Shown: piece after piece, positions 47,045 to 56,444 of the stretch
Layout of the letters: each line of letters opens with the position of its first letter
Position numbering within the stretch: position 1 is the first letter of the stretch
From: Agrobacterium rosae
Lineage (GTDB): Bacteria > Pseudomonadota > Alphaproteobacteria > Rhizobiales > Rhizobiaceae
Direction: 5' to 3'
Length of the DNA: 64,000 bases
Assembly: GCF_002915175.1 (NCBI RefSeq)
Contig: NZ_NXEJ01000003.1
Location: 248,001-312,000 of the forward strand
Position numbers and translations under genes: made by a program
Notes under the pieces: model-generated
Databases searched by the model: none
Seen by the model: only the letters and a program-made list of their open reading frames with translations
Told to the model about the DNA's origin: nothing

Positions 47045-47829
47045 AACCGGCATCGGCGTTCAAGGCCTTGATCGGCATGGATGACGGCGTGCTGATGCGC
47101 GGAGCCTTTTATGTGCTGCTGGCGGCAGCGGCCGCCTTTCTGGTGATCGACATTCGGGAGATCAGCACGGCCGAAGTGGCACGACCGGGTCTTGAAACAT
47201 TGCCGGAGGTGCCGATCTTTCTTCCGCCAACGACCGCGCCAGGAGCGACTGGCGCGCCGCCAGTCCAACCCTCAAGCCCGGAGGAAGTCTTGCGCAAGCC
47301 GATGACATTCAATCTTGTCTCGGGTGGGGTGCTCGTGGCCGAAGGCACCATCGATCTAGGCGCAGCCGGCCGTTTTGCCAGTGAGGTCGAGGCCCGTGGT
47401 GAGTACATCAAATTGGTCTCTTTGAACTCACCGGGAGGTTCGGTCGATGACGCCATTGCGATGTCCAAGCTGATCCGGGAGAAGACTATCGCCACGAAGG
47501 TTGTGGAAAAGGCGCTTTGCGCCTCTTCCTGCCCAATCGTTTTTGCCGGTGGCGTCACGCGATCGGCCGAAAGAGATGCCGTGGTGGGCGTACATCAGGT
47601 GTTCAATGCAGGCATTGAGCGCCCATCACCGGAGCAAGCTATGTCCGGTGCTCAGGCAACCACAGCGCGCGTCGCACGACATCTCGACGAAATGGGTATT
47701 GGGGCCGGTTTGTGGATCCATGCGTTGGAGACCCCGCCCAACCAACTTTATTATCTCACACCCGCAGAAATGTTGGAATACCGGCTAACGACCGACGCAA
47801 GACCGGTGGCTGGGCCAAGCGCTGGCTGA
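47041..47829 (+). CDS. Membrane-anchored ClpP/crotonase-fold protein (serine-protease-like)
   Basis: A 262-residue protein with one N-terminal membrane segment (about 21-37) and a proline-rich linker. The ClpP-like domain has LNSPGGSVDDAIAMSKLI, CASSCPIVFAGG (Ser162/Ser163 as candidate nucleophile) and GVHQVF (His185). The layout puts the catalytic domain in the periplasm. Coupled by ATGA to the membrane protein upstream. Similar secreted ClpP-fold proteins in rhizobia are uncharacterised; proteolytic activity is inferred. Confidence 0.78.
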   Translation: MKPASAFKALIGMDDGVLMRGAFYVLLAAAAAFLVIDIREISTAEVARPGLETLPEVPIFLPPTTAPGATGAPPVQPSSPEEVLRKPMTFNLVSGGVLVAEGTIDLGAAGRFASEVEARGEYIKLVSLNSPGGSVDDAIAMSKLIREKTIATKVVEKALCASSCPIVFAGGVTRSAERDAVVGVHQVFNAGIERPSPEQAMSGAQATTARVARHLDEMGIGAGLWIHALETPPNQLYYLTPAEMLEYRLTTDARPVAGPSAG

Positions 47830-48007
47830 TGCACGATGATCAGACATCTCTAAAACTCACGGCCATACCTTGAAATCCTCGAAGAGCTGTCTTGCATTGT
47901 CAAACAGCCTGCAAAAGTTACCAGGTTTCGGGCGCAAACAGCGTTTAAAAGTTTCCACTTTGTTGTGATCCAATTCGGATGAATGTCCAAAGCAGCTACA
48001 GCAGGTA

Positions 48008-48276
48008 AACGCTGTTATTCTCGACGAACTGGGCTAAGTGCCGTTTCTAGCAGCGGGTGGTGCGCTACTGTTCCATCTTATCAGCCAGCTCTACGAAAAA
48101 ACATCGCTCCTCGTCACAACAACCTGCCGTTTGCCGAATGGGTCACCATATTCGGCGACGCCAAGATGACGACTGCACTTCTCGACCGGATCACACATCA
48201 CTGTGTCATCCTTGAAACCGGAAACGATCCATTCCGGTTTAAACAACGTAAAAATACGGCTCAGAACTCCGCCTGA
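48008..48276 (+). pseudogene. IS21-family helper ATPase IstB remnant
   Basis: Successive frames read [29 protein letters not shown] and [20 protein letters not shown], then [20 protein letters not shown], a clear IstB C-terminal half. A TAA plus frame changes (after ELG, and near 48115) inactivate it. Walker A is missing. No IstA or element ends were found nearby. Confidence 0.85.
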
Positions 48277-48383
48277 AGTGTAAACTTTCAAACGGTGATT
48301 GACGGGCCAAGGGACTAACAATACTGACAATACGCACATTAACAGTTTCGTGGCACTTTCTCCTCCACTGCGGATACCACAAG

Positions 48384-49172
48384 TCATGGCTCAGGCTCTC
48401 GGGCCGGAAAACCCGACCGGCAGCTCTCCACCAAAGCACTTGTTTCGCGCGCGAGTATCCACGTGTCCGCGCCTATAGCGACAAAACCCGCCCCCTGTCC
48501 AATGGCTCTAGTCGCCGCCGCGTGGCCGTAGGCGAGCACGCCAGAACCTTTGCCTGCGTTGTTTATGCGCGTTATCGCTTCGGCGATCGCGCGCTGGACG
48601 GGCTCTACATTGGTTTGGCCGATATAGCCCATTGATGCAGCCAAATCGCCAGGTCCGATGAAGATTGCGTCAATTCCCGCAACCGCAGCAATCTCGTCAA
48701 TATTTTCCAGCGCCAGCGGCGTCTCAGCCTGCACTATCACGCATATTTCGGTAGATGTACGCGCGACATAGCTTGTGTCTCGACCATAATTTGAGGCTCG
48801 GACCACACTCGATATGCCCCTTTTCCCTTCCGGAGGATATCGAGTCCAACTTACCGCTGCACTGGCCTGCGCTGCGGTATCTATCATAGGAAACATCAAC
48901 GTTTTAACGCCGATATCTAACAAACGCTTTGTAATTACAGGTTCTGAGGTCGGTGGGCGAACTATGACAGAGGCGGCTTCACCAACTGCGCGTAACTGAT
49001 CCGCAACGGTCGAGATCTCGTTCGGCGCGTGCTCCATATCAACTAGAAGCCAGTCTGCCCCGGAACCGGCCGCGATTTCCGCCGAGGCTACGTTGCACAG
49101 GCTGACCCACAGGCCTAGTTGCGGATCACTCCTGCTAAGTCCTTCTTTAAAACGATTACCAGCTTTAATCAT
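48384..49172 (-). CDS. HpcH/HpaI family aldolase
   Basis: A 262-residue class II pyruvate aldolase. GLWVSLCNVASAEIAAGSGA and WLLVDMEHAPN lead the barrel. RPP supplies a substrate-binding Arg, QAETPLALENIDEIAAV gives metal-binding Glu, and IFIGPGDLAASMG gives metal-binding Asp. The family cleaves 4-hydroxy-2-oxo acids such as 2-keto-3-deoxy-L-rhamnonate or 4-hydroxy-2-oxoheptanedioate to pyruvate plus an aldehyde. It is alone here between IstB and ParE remnants, but its chemistry complements the dehydratases at 13666-37284. The last residues (SGFPAREPEP) may be altered by the nearby element scar. Confidence 0.85.
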   Translation of the reverse strand: MIKAGNRFKEGLSRSDPQLGLWVSLCNVASAEIAAGSGADWLLVDMEHAPNEISTVADQLRAVGEAASVIVRPPTSEPVITKRLLDIGVKTLMFPMIDTAAQASAAVSWTRYPPEGKRGISSVVRASNYGRDTSYVARTSTEICVIVQAETPLALENIDEIAAVAGIDAIFIGPGDLAASMGYIGQTNVEPVQRAIAEAITRINNAGKGSGVLAYGHAAATRAIGQGAGFVAIGADTWILARETSALVESCRSGFPAREPEP

Positions 49173-49187
49173 CCTAAAACACTCACT

Positions 49188-49421
49188 TTCCGAATCTTCG
49201 GAGCACTAGTCGCCAAACGATATCACGATGAGCTTTTTGCCTCGCTCGATCTCATCGCCATCAACCCAAGAATGGCACGCGAACGCCATGAGATTTATCC
49301 TCCTGTCAGAATCCATCCTTTCAAGGCTCACCTTGTCGTGTATCGCATCATTGAAGATGGTAGCGTATTCGTCATCCGCATACGGCACAGCCATGAAGAT
49401 TGTGCAGGAGATTCTTTCTAA
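49188..49421 (+). pseudogene. ParE-type toxin fragment (N-terminus lost)
   Basis: The frame reads RYHDELFASLDLIAINPRMA, then PVRIHPFKAHLVVYRIIEDG and SVFVIRIRHSHED, the C-terminal two thirds of a RelE/ParE-superfamily toxin. The first about 25 residues of the family are absent, and the frame runs instead into the antisense of the aldolase 5' end. No ParD antitoxin is seen upstream. Probably inactive. Confidence 0.7.
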
Positions 49422-49619
49422 CCAACCACTTCACCAAATTTACAACATACTGGTCGTAAGTGCGAATCTCATCAAGGCGACACATGCTCCGGGTAAGCGG
49501 CTGTTAGCCGATCTAAAAACGACCCTTCACGTCGTGAAGGCCTGACCCCGCCCATTACGGGCTCGCTCTGCTCGAACAGAGTATCGAGTGCCATGCAATT
49601 TTTGATCTATGATGCAGCT

Positions 49620-50543
49620 CTAGACAGGGTGCTCACCGCTCATCCTTGCATGATACTTGCGAGGCGAGCAGCCCATGATTCGCTTGAAGGCGGTGCTGAA
49701 AGCGCTGTCAGAGTCATATCCGACCGCCCCGGCGGCTGAGGCAATTGTTCTGTGTGGCAGCCTCAGAGCGTCGGCGGCTAACATCATGCGCCAGCGCGTT
49801 AGATATTCCATCGGACTGGTGCCGACGCTCGCCTTGAAGCGGAGCGCAAAGACAGTGCGCGACATGCCAGCGATCTTGGCCATTGCCTCGACGCTCCATC
49901 GATCAGCTGGTTTCGCATGCAGAGCTGCGATGACCGCTGCGACGGGTGGGTCAGCTAACGCCGAAAGCCATCCAACACGTGTGCCGTCCCGCGCTGTGAG
50001 GTGCTGGCGCAGCGCCTGGATCAGTATCAAATGGGAGAGGTGCTCAACGAGAAGATCGCTTCCTGCTCTAGGTGTACGCAGCTCCGCCATCATTCGGTCC
50101 AGCGCCCAGCGCATCGCGGTCTGATCTGTTTGGTCGTTGATATGGACAACCGGTGGAAGCATGCCGAGCAGCAAACTCGAATCCGGAGTGTCGAAACCGA
50201 AATGTGCGGCACAGACGAAGCAAGTGCCTCCCTTCTCATAGATAACGACTTCGCCATTGCTTCGGCCGGCGAAGAAAACAGCGGCATCCACGGACGTGAG
50301 GCCTTGTTTGCTGCAAATGCGAAACGGACGACCGCTCGGGAGCAAGACGCAATCCCCGGCTTTGATTCGGAGCGGCGTGGCACCGTCCTCCAGCGTCAAC
50401 CAACACTCACCTTCCAGCACCGCATAGCAGTACAGGCCCTCATGCGGTGCGAACCGGATTGAAAGGTCGCCTCCCACATCGGTGGCGCCGGTCTCCAGTC
50501 GACGAGGCTTCAGTATGGTCAGGATGTCGGACAATGGATCCAT
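49620..50543 (-). CDS. AraC-family transcriptional regulator
   Basis: A 307-residue regulator. A cupin-like N-terminal domain (about 20-190, GDCVLLPSGRPFRI) is followed by a double-HTH AraC domain (about 205-300; WSVEAMAKIAGMSRTVFALR, FKRIMGCSPRKY). ATG 50543 (MDPLSDIL) fits the family; the frame extends to 50708. It is divergent from the DUF2306 and epimerase genes and probably controls them. Confidence 0.85.
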   Translation of the reverse strand: MDPLSDILTILKPRRLETGATDVGGDLSIRFAPHEGLYCYAVLEGECWLTLEDGATPLRIKAGDCVLLPSGRPFRICSKQGLTSVDAAVFFAGRSNGEVVIYEKGGTCFVCAAHFGFDTPDSSLLLGMLPPVVHINDQTDQTAMRWALDRMMAELRTPRAGSDLLVEHLSHLILIQALRQHLTARDGTRVGWLSALADPPVAAVIAALHAKPADRWSVEAMAKIAGMSRTVFALRFKASVGTSPMEYLTRWRMMLAADALRLPHRTIASAAGAVGYDSDSAFSTAFKRIMGCSPRKYHARMSGEHPV

Positions 50544-50693
50544 GTTTCGAACGATCTCGAAGATTTCTAGTCTGAACGAGCATAGATGGTTCGCAAAGGG
50601 CGGGGTAGTCTTTGGAAAATGTAAAATCAAAGGAAATCTCATGCCTACGTCCCTCGTTCTTTGGTTGCGGAGATGCTGCATCTTGGGAATGCT

Positions 50694-51347
50694 ATGAAGA
50701 TGGTGCATGTATCTAGATCGCGCCTGGGCCTGCTCGTCTGGGCGTCCACGGCAACGATCTCAACCGCGGTGGCGCTGTTTTCCTATCGCTATCTTGCGGG
50801 CCAGGGGCCGGTTCCCCAAAATATCGCTGCCAACCGGCAGCTCGATCCGTGGATTGCAGTGCACGCGGCCGGCGCTGCTACAGCACTGCTTCTCGGACCG
50901 TGGCAATTTCGGCCGCGATTAAGAGTACGGTGGCTGTTTCTTCACAAGTGTATTGGTCGCCTTTACGCCGTTGGTTGCGCGAGCGGTGGCCTGGCGGCAC
51001 TGGTGCTAGCGACGGGTCTGTCCTCGGGTCCCGTGGCCGGTGCGGGTTTCGCTGCCCTGGGCTTGGCGTGGCTCATGACGACGGGTCTTGCAGTACGCGA
51101 GGTTCTTACCGGCCGTATTGCATCGCACCGGCGCTGGATGATCCGGTCCTTTGCGCTCACGCTTTCAGCAGTGACGCTTCGTCTCTACCTGCCGCTCTCG
51201 CAGGTCTTCAACATCGAATTTCTAACAGCCTACCGCACTATCGCCTGGGCTTGCTGGCTACCAAACCTTCTGCTCGCGGAGCTCTATCTCTGGCACCGTC
51301 CGACAAGCGTTCTGGTCGCTCATTCCAAGACAACTAACAGGGAGTAA
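50694..51347 (+). CDS. DUF2306 family membrane protein
   Basis: A 217-residue inner-membrane protein with about five or six hydrophobic helices and the DUF2306 landmarks HAAGAATALLLGPWQF, HKCIGRLYAVG and SHRRWMIRSFAL. GGGA lies 6 bases before ATG 50694. Followed after 4 bases by the epimerase gene. Function unknown; the conserved His residues could bind haem or metal. Confidence 0.8.
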   Translation: MKMVHVSRSRLGLLVWASTATISTAVALFSYRYLAGQGPVPQNIAANRQLDPWIAVHAAGAATALLLGPWQFRPRLRVRWLFLHKCIGRLYAVGCASGGLAALVLATGLSSGPVAGAGFAALGLAWLMTTGLAVREVLTGRIASHRRWMIRSFALTLSAVTLRLYLPLSQVFNIEFLTAYRTIAWACWLPNLLLAELYLWHRPTSVLVAHSKTTNRE

Positions 51348-51351
51348 TTGA

Positions 51352-52335
51352 ATGCGTATCTTCATGACGGGGGCAACCGGTTTTGTCGGCCCTGCGCTCA
51401 TTGAGCATCTGTCGACAAAAGGCCACGAGATCGTCGGATTGGCCCGTTCAAAGACATCAGAGCGTCGCTTGCGGTCTCTAGGCGCGCGTCCGCTTGCAGG
51501 GAGCATCGTAGATCTCGATATTCTCCGTAGAGGAGCTGCCGAGGCCGATGCGGTCGTCCATCTCGCCTACAGCTTTTCGCCGGGTGACCTCCCGCGCTGG
51601 CGCCTGTTCGGCGCTCTACTCGGGGGATTGCCCGGCAACACCGTCGCGAGAATGATGCAGGCGATAACGGCCACGAACGAGGCAGCCATCGATGCTTTGG
51701 CCGCGGCGTTGGCTGGATCCGGACGCCCGATGGTGACGGCGTTCGCAACTATGGGCGTGGCCGGCCCCCCAGGCGCGCGCGCCGAACGTCTTGCTGTGGA
51801 AACCGACTTACCCGATCCCCGCTCGCCCGGTCACGTTCGTGCTGTCAGCGAGGCCTTGGTGAGGCAATGGGCGCAGCGTGGCGTGCGCGCATCCGTGGTT
51901 CGGCTCGCGCCGTCAGTGCACGGTCGGGGCGACAGTGGATTAATTCCGCAACTCGCGACAGCTGCCCGTAAGAATGGTGAGGTGCTCTATGTCGGAAACG
52001 GCTCAAATCGATGGAGTGGGGTACATATCGGCGATGCCGTCTCTCTCTTTGAGCTGGCGCTTGAAAAGGGACGGGCGGGGGGTGTTTATCACGGCGCAGC
52101 AGAGGAGGGGGTCACATACAAGCAGATTGCTGAAATCATGGGCAAAGATCTCGGTCTTCCGGTCCGATCCGCAACATCGCTGCAAGCCAAGCGCCAGTTC
52201 GGCTTCCTGGCGCCCTTTGTGGGAGTCGATAACCCCGTTGACAGCCAGCGGACACAGCAAGAACTCGGCTGGCGGCCGGTTGGCCCCGCATTGATCGACG
52301 ATCTAGAAGGATTGAATTATTTCGGCGAAGCATAA
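51352..52335 (+). CDS. NAD(P)-dependent epimerase/dehydratase (extended/atypical SDR)
   Basis: A 327-residue Rossmann-fold protein: MTGATGFVGPALIEHL at the N-terminus, then VVHLAYSF. The usual YxxxK catalytic motif is not evident, which points to an atypical SDR (NAD-binding or reductase-like) rather than a true sugar epimerase. It shares an operon with the DUF2306 gene. Substrate unknown. Confidence 0.8.
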   Translation: MRIFMTGATGFVGPALIEHLSTKGHEIVGLARSKTSERRLRSLGARPLAGSIVDLDILRRGAAEADAVVHLAYSFSPGDLPRWRLFGALLGGLPGNTVARMMQAITATNEAAIDALAAALAGSGRPMVTAFATMGVAGPPGARAERLAVETDLPDPRSPGHVRAVSEALVRQWAQRGVRASVVRLAPSVHGRGDSGLIPQLATAARKNGEVLYVGNGSNRWSGVHIGDAVSLFELALEKGRAGGVYHGAAEEGVTYKQIAEIMGKDLGLPVRSATSLQAKRQFGFLAPFVGVDNPVDSQRTQQELGWRPVGPALIDDLEGLNYFGEA

Positions 52336-52368
52336 ACCGTTCAGTAGTGCCGAGCGCTAAGAAGGAAA

Positions 52369-52395
52369 GAGCCGGGCAAAACCGCCGCCCGGCTC
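52369..52395. terminator. Bidirectional hairpin between convergent genes
   Basis: GAGCCGGGC and GCCCGGCTC form a perfect 9-base-pair stem around a 9-base loop, lying between the convergent stops at 52335 and 52416. No T tract, but GC content and position fit a shared terminator. Confidence 0.6.
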
Positions 52396-52415
52396 CATTG
52401 CTCCAACGAGGACGA

Positions 52416-53336
52416 TCAGAAACTCAGGATGATCTTGCCACGCGCCCTGCCAGATGCTTGGCGATCAAAGGCTTCTGCGAACGAGGTGATGGGAAAGACA
52501 GCGTCGATCAGGGCTGAATGGCCCTTTGCGTCCATCGCCTTGACCAGATCCGAGAGCCGTTTTGCGTTCGATGTGTGGAACACGAAGGCACCTTCGATCT
52601 TGTGGGCGGTCGCCAGTGCCTGATCGGGCGGAGACACGGTGGAAAGCAGCTTGCCGCCACTGCGCAACACCTCGAAAGAGCGCTGCTGTGTCTCCCCGCC
52701 GATCGTGTCCAGCACCACATCGATGTCCGAAACCTTGCGCGTAAAATCCTCGGATCGATAGTCGATGACCTGATCGGCACCCAGTTCGCGCGCGATCTCT
52801 ACACCGTCTCCCGAGGCGGTGGCGATGACCCGCGCGCCAAGCCCTCTGGCGAACTGGATGGCAAAACTACCGACACCCCCGGTACCTGCATGCACAAGGG
52901 CGGTCTGGCCGGCCTGAAGATCCGCCATCTCTACAAGTGCCTGCCAGGCTGTTCCTGCGGCGGTCGGCAATCCGGCCGCGATGTTGAAGTCCAGATCTTG
53001 AGAAACAAGCGCCAGTTGATCTTCGGGAACGATGGCGTAGTCCGCGAAAGCGCCACCCTTCGTCGGATCGAGCCGCGCCATGACCCGATCGCCTGTCAGC
53101 CACCGCGAGGTCAGTGAACCCGTTTTCTCGATCGTGCCGGCGAGATCCGTGCCCATGGCAGATGGGAAGGTGAGCGGGAAGTAGGCGTGCACCTGACCGC
53201 GCTGCAGCTTGACGTCGAGCGGGTTGAGGGCCGCGGCTGCAATGCGGACCAGCACCTCTCCGTCTTTCGGCTCAGGGATAGCGGCGTCCTGCAGAACAGG
53301 GGTTTGCTCATAATCTGAAAGAATGATCTGTTGCAT
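52416..53336 (-). CDS. Zinc-independent NADPH:quinone oxidoreductase-like (MDR superfamily)
   Basis: A 306-residue medium-chain dehydrogenase/reductase: ALNPLDVKLQRG, AMGTDLAGTIEKTG, the GTGGVGSFAIQFARGLGARV cofactor site and VLDTIGGETQQRSF. The catalytic zinc ligands of alcohol dehydrogenases are absent, as in quinone oxidoreductases. It lies 9 bases after the SnoaL-like gene, in a two-gene operon divergent from a LysR regulator. Confidence 0.87.
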   Translation of the reverse strand: MQQIILSDYEQTPVLQDAAIPEPKDGEVLVRIAAAALNPLDVKLQRGQVHAYFPLTFPSAMGTDLAGTIEKTGSLTSRWLTGDRVMARLDPTKGGAFADYAIVPEDQLALVSQDLDFNIAAGLPTAAGTAWQALVEMADLQAGQTALVHAGTGGVGSFAIQFARGLGARVIATASGDGVEIARELGADQVIDYRSEDFTRKVSDIDVVLDTIGGETQQRSFEVLRSGGKLLSTVSPPDQALATAHKIEGAFVFHTSNAKRLSDLVKAMDAKGHSALIDAVFPITSFAEAFDRQASGRARGKIILSF

Positions 53337-53345
53337 TGTCAGCTC

Positions 53346-53789
53346 CTAGTTCTTGAAAGGCCAGGCACCCATCTGGGCAAACCACCCCATCCAGTCTTCC
53401 ATGTGCCAGGTATGCGTAATCCGGCCGTTCTCGAAGGCATGGAACTCATGGATCGGAAGCGAGAATTCGTGGCCGGTCGGGGCAACCCCAAACCAAACTC
53501 CGACATGGCGTCCGGATATCACGGCGCGGACCGCAGCCTTGTCTGGCCCACCGATCACATCGACGATCTCGATCTTGAGGTCAGCGAACGCCTCGGAGAA
53601 TGCGGCGATCATAGGCTTGAATCCATCTCGGCCCGCTGCCTGCCCGGGAGCAAGCGGGATGTCTTGCCATTCGAGAACGACGCTTTTGTCAAGAAGTAAA
53701 GGGTTTCCTTCGAACGCCCTGTAGAAGGTACGAAGCGTCTGCAGATCGGCGGCGCTTATTCCGCTGTATGATGGTTGTTCGTTGCTCAT
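53346..53789 (-). CDS. SnoaL-like/ester cyclase family protein (NTF2 fold)
   Basis: A 147-residue protein with LRTFYRAFEGNPLLLDKSV, then FKPMIAAFSEAFADLKIEI and FHAFENGRITHTWHMEDW, typical of SnoaL-type NTF2-fold proteins. First gene of the pair with the quinone oxidoreductase-like gene. Its partner and the divergent LysR gene suggest a small detoxification or redox set. Activity unknown. Confidence 0.78.
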   Translation of the reverse strand: MSNEQPSYSGISAADLQTLRTFYRAFEGNPLLLDKSVVLEWQDIPLAPGQAAGRDGFKPMIAAFSEAFADLKIEIVDVIGGPDKAAVRAVISGRHVGVWFGVAPTGHEFSLPIHEFHAFENGRITHTWHMEDWMGWFAQMGAWPFKN

Positions 53790-53878
53790 ATCAATCTCTC
53801 CATGTTGACGGTGAGCAAGAATACGCCGCTCGATTTCATCATTGTAATCGATATCGGATATGATCTAACATCCACCGC

Positions 53879-54835
53879 ATGGATTTACATGGTATCGATC
53901 TGAACCTCCTCGTCGCCTTCGACGCTCTTATGGCGGAGCGGAGCGTGACGCGTGCAGGCGTGCGGATCGGACGCACACAGCCGGCGATGAGTGCTGCGCT
54001 ATCCCGTCTGCGTGCTCTCTTGCAGGATGAGTTGTTTATCCGTGGCCCAGACGGGCTGCAGCCAACGCCGCACGCGCTCGATCTCGCCGAACCGCTTGGT
54101 CATGCGCTGGCAGAAATCCAGCGAACCCTGGAGTTTACGCAGGTCTTCGACACCTCGAAGTCAACCGTCACACTCTCGATCGGCTTGTCAGAACACGCGG
54201 CGTTTGTTGTCCTGCCAAAACTGCTTGCTGTCCTGCGGACTCAGGCGCCGGGTATCGTTTTGCGGATCCGCAACTTTGACCACCGCGACGAGGTCATCTC
54301 GCTTCTGGATTCTGGGGAGGCGGATCTTACTGTCGGAGTTCCGCACACGCCGGCCGGTCGGATACTGACCGAACCTCTGTTCGAGGAAGCTTTCGTCTGC
54401 GTCTTTCGCAAAGACCACCCGCAAGCCGCCGCAGAGCTGACGCTCGACGCATTTCTACAGATGTCGCATCTCCTAGTTTCTCCGGAAAACGAGCGGTTCG
54501 GGATGGTCGATGCCGCGCTGGGCAAGCTGGGGCTTCGACGGCGCCTTGCGCTGACGCTGCCGCAGATGTACGCAGCACCGCCGCTTGTTGCGTCGTCCGA
54601 CCTCATAGCAACGCTCATGAAGGGCGTCGTTGAAGCCTCCGGGTATCGCGAAAGGCTTCACGTTATGAAGCCGCCATTAGAACTTGGAACGGCGAAGTTC
54701 GACATGGCGTGGCATAGGCGCAACGACGTTCACCCCGCGCAGCGCTGGCTGCGTGAAGTGATAGGGTCGCTCTTTGAAAACTCGCCTCCTAGACTGGCCA
54801 CTGTCGGAAAGGTTGGACGGTATTCGCGGTTGTAG
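53879..54835 (+). CDS. LysR-family transcriptional regulator (NodD/SyrM-like branch)
   Basis: A 318-residue regulator beginning MDLHGIDLNLLVAFDALMAE, with the HTH (SVTRAGVRIGRTQPAMSAAL, SRLRALLQDELFIR) and effector domain with VLPKLLAVLRTQAPG. The N-terminal form is that of the NodD/LinR branch, but there is no nod context. Divergent from the SnoaL/oxidoreductase pair (90-base gap), its likely target. Confidence 0.88.
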   Translation: MDLHGIDLNLLVAFDALMAERSVTRAGVRIGRTQPAMSAALSRLRALLQDELFIRGPDGLQPTPHALDLAEPLGHALAEIQRTLEFTQVFDTSKSTVTLSIGLSEHAAFVVLPKLLAVLRTQAPGIVLRIRNFDHRDEVISLLDSGEADLTVGVPHTPAGRILTEPLFEEAFVCVFRKDHPQAAAELTLDAFLQMSHLLVSPENERFGMVDAALGKLGLRRRLALTLPQMYAAPPLVASSDLIATLMKGVVEASGYRERLHVMKPPLELGTAKFDMAWHRRNDVHPAQRWLREVIGSLFENSPPRLATVGKVGRYSRL

Positions 54836-54915
54836 CTCGCCTCAATCCTTGTGCAGCTGCCACGCCCCTGGGCACCCGAGGCCCTAAGGCCACGAAGCCA
54901 GAAGCCTGCACTTGG

Positions 54916-55662
54916 TTAGACCTGCGCGGTGCCACCGTCAGCAAAGACTTCGCTGCCGGTCATGAAGCTACTGTCCTCCGAAGCAAGGAACAGCGCGACA
55001 GCCGCGATCTCGTCGGGGTTTGCGACCCGACCGAGCGGAACCTGCGCTGCAAGACCTTCGAGCAACGCAGCCTCATCCGCGGCTGTTACGAGACCCTTCA
55101 AGCCCGGAGTCTCCGTGGCGCCGGGAGACATTACGTTAACCCGGATACCTGATCCCTTCAGATCCAGGGCCCAGCTACGGGCAAAGTTGCGGATCGCTGC
55201 CTTCGTCGCGCTGTATACGCTGAACGCTGCGGTTCCCATGGAGCCGGTTGTCGATCCGGTGAGGATAATTGATCCACCCGCCTGCATCAGCGGCAGTGCT
55301 TTCTGTACTGTGAATAGGGTGCCCTTAACGTTGGTGCTAAAGGTCTGATCGAAAGACGCCTCGTCAATTGCACCAAGGGGAGCAAACATGCCTGAACCCG
55401 CATTGGCGAAGAGGACGTCTATCCGCCCTCTCTTATCCCGTACAATCTCGAACAGACGATCTAAATCGTCGAGCCGGGACACGTCGCCCTGTACCGCCGT
55501 TACCCCAGCGCCAATCGTTTTAACCGCTCTGTCAAGTTCCTCTTGGCGGCGGCCGGTGATGAAAATCTCGGCCCCTTCTGCGGCGATCCGCTTCGCTGTC
55601 GCTAGGCCGATCCCACTGTTCCCGCCAGTGATGACAGCGATTTTGCCTTGAAGTCTGCCCAT
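54916..55662 (-). CDS. Short-chain dehydrogenase/reductase
   Basis: A 248-residue classical [11 protein letters not shown] cofactor motif, [17 protein letters not shown] (Ser), VYSATKAAI (Tyr/Lys), and the PG motif in [13 protein letters not shown] 55662 has AGGAG 8 bases upstream; the frame extends to 55686. Divergent from an HxlR regulator, the usual arrangement for stress- or quinone-responsive SDRs. Confidence 0.9.
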   Translation of the reverse strand: MGRLQGKIAVITGGNSGIGLATAKRIAAEGAEIFITGRRQEELDRAVKTIGAGVTAVQGDVSRLDDLDRLFEIVRDKRGRIDVLFANAGSGMFAPLGAIDEASFDQTFSTNVKGTLFTVQKALPLMQAGGSIILTGSTTGSMGTAAFSVYSATKAAIRNFARSWALDLKGSGIRVNVMSPGATETPGLKGLVTAADEAALLEGLAAQVPLGRVANPDEIAAVALFLASEDSSFMTGSEVFADGGTAQV

Positions 55663-55758
55663 CGAAATCTCCTTTCGTGATGTCATGTGAGGTCAACATA
55701 GACATGAGCTTTCTCTATTGATAGTATGCACCTTTTGGTAAGTACACGGAGCGCTCTA

Positions 55759-56121
55759 ATGGGCACGTCCAATTTCATTTGCGGTCTCGACGCCTCACTC
55801 GCTGTCATTGGCGGCAAATGGAAGCCGTTGATCCTTTTTCACCTAGCTTACGAAGCTCGACGTTACGGCGACCTCAAGCGTGCGATCGGCAACGTCAGTG
55901 ACAAGATGCTCATTCAGCAGCTCAAAGAACTTGAGGCCGACGGGATTGTTGATCGGCGCGACTTCAAGGAAATCCCTCCAAAAGTCGAATATTCGCTTAC
56001 TCCATTCGGCGAAACTCTCGCTGAGGCGCTGAAGCCTCTTTGTGCCTGGGGAACTCAGCACATGTCGGAGGTTGAGAAAGTGATGTCTCGACGAGAACCT
56101 ACCAAGTTGAAAATTGCTTGA
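55759..56121 (+). CDS. HxlR-family transcriptional regulator
   Basis: A 120-residue winged-HTH protein. SLAVIGGKWKPLILFHLAYE and RYGDLKRAIGNVSDKMLIQQ, with LKELEADGIVDRRDF, match HxlR. An N-terminal Cys (FICGLDASL) is the redox- or aldehyde-sensing cysteine in several relatives such as YodB. ATG 55759 follows GGAG by 7 bases. Divergent from the SDR gene at 54916. Confidence 0.9.
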   Translation: MGTSNFICGLDASLAVIGGKWKPLILFHLAYEARRYGDLKRAIGNVSDKMLIQQLKELEADGIVDRRDFKEIPPKVEYSLTPFGETLAEALKPLCAWGTQHMSEVEKVMSRREPTKLKIA

Positions 56122-56444
56122 TGCCCTCGGCTGGACGAGCCCTCAAGGGCTGGAGCGAACACAACAGGGTGAGTTGTCGCGCAGCGAAGGATATTGAAAG
56201 TCCTATCGGATGGTAACGATTGGACCTAGAGTTGCTTTGAGGCGTTGGCTCGTCGATCTCGCCGCTAAAGCGTCCACGTCAAATTCTTTCCATCAGCGCC
56301 CTGATCAGAAGTGTTTAGCTTATTTTGGCGTGATCACAAATGGAGCCCTTACATCTGCATCAGCAGTTTTTTGTTGATCATTTGTTTGACGGGAACCGAT
56401 TAGACAAAGGCGCATTTGTTGAGCTTAAAAGTGAAAGGCTCAAA
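56122..56444. other. Gene-free stretch before the BA14K gene
   Basis: No family features. It ends with the AAAGG ribosome-binding site (56434-56438) of the next gene. Probably holds its promoter. Confidence 0.45.

Noticed and set aside
49498..49540. Two small palindromes (CGGCT-GTT-AGCCG and CCTTCACG-T-CGTGAAGG)
   Set aside because: Could be a terminator or operator, but no T tract and no clear gene partner in the right position; left uncalled.
53879..54835. LysR gene as a true nodD
   Set aside because: N-terminus resembles the NodD branch, but there is no nod box or nod gene nearby; neighbours are redox and SnoaL-like enzymes.
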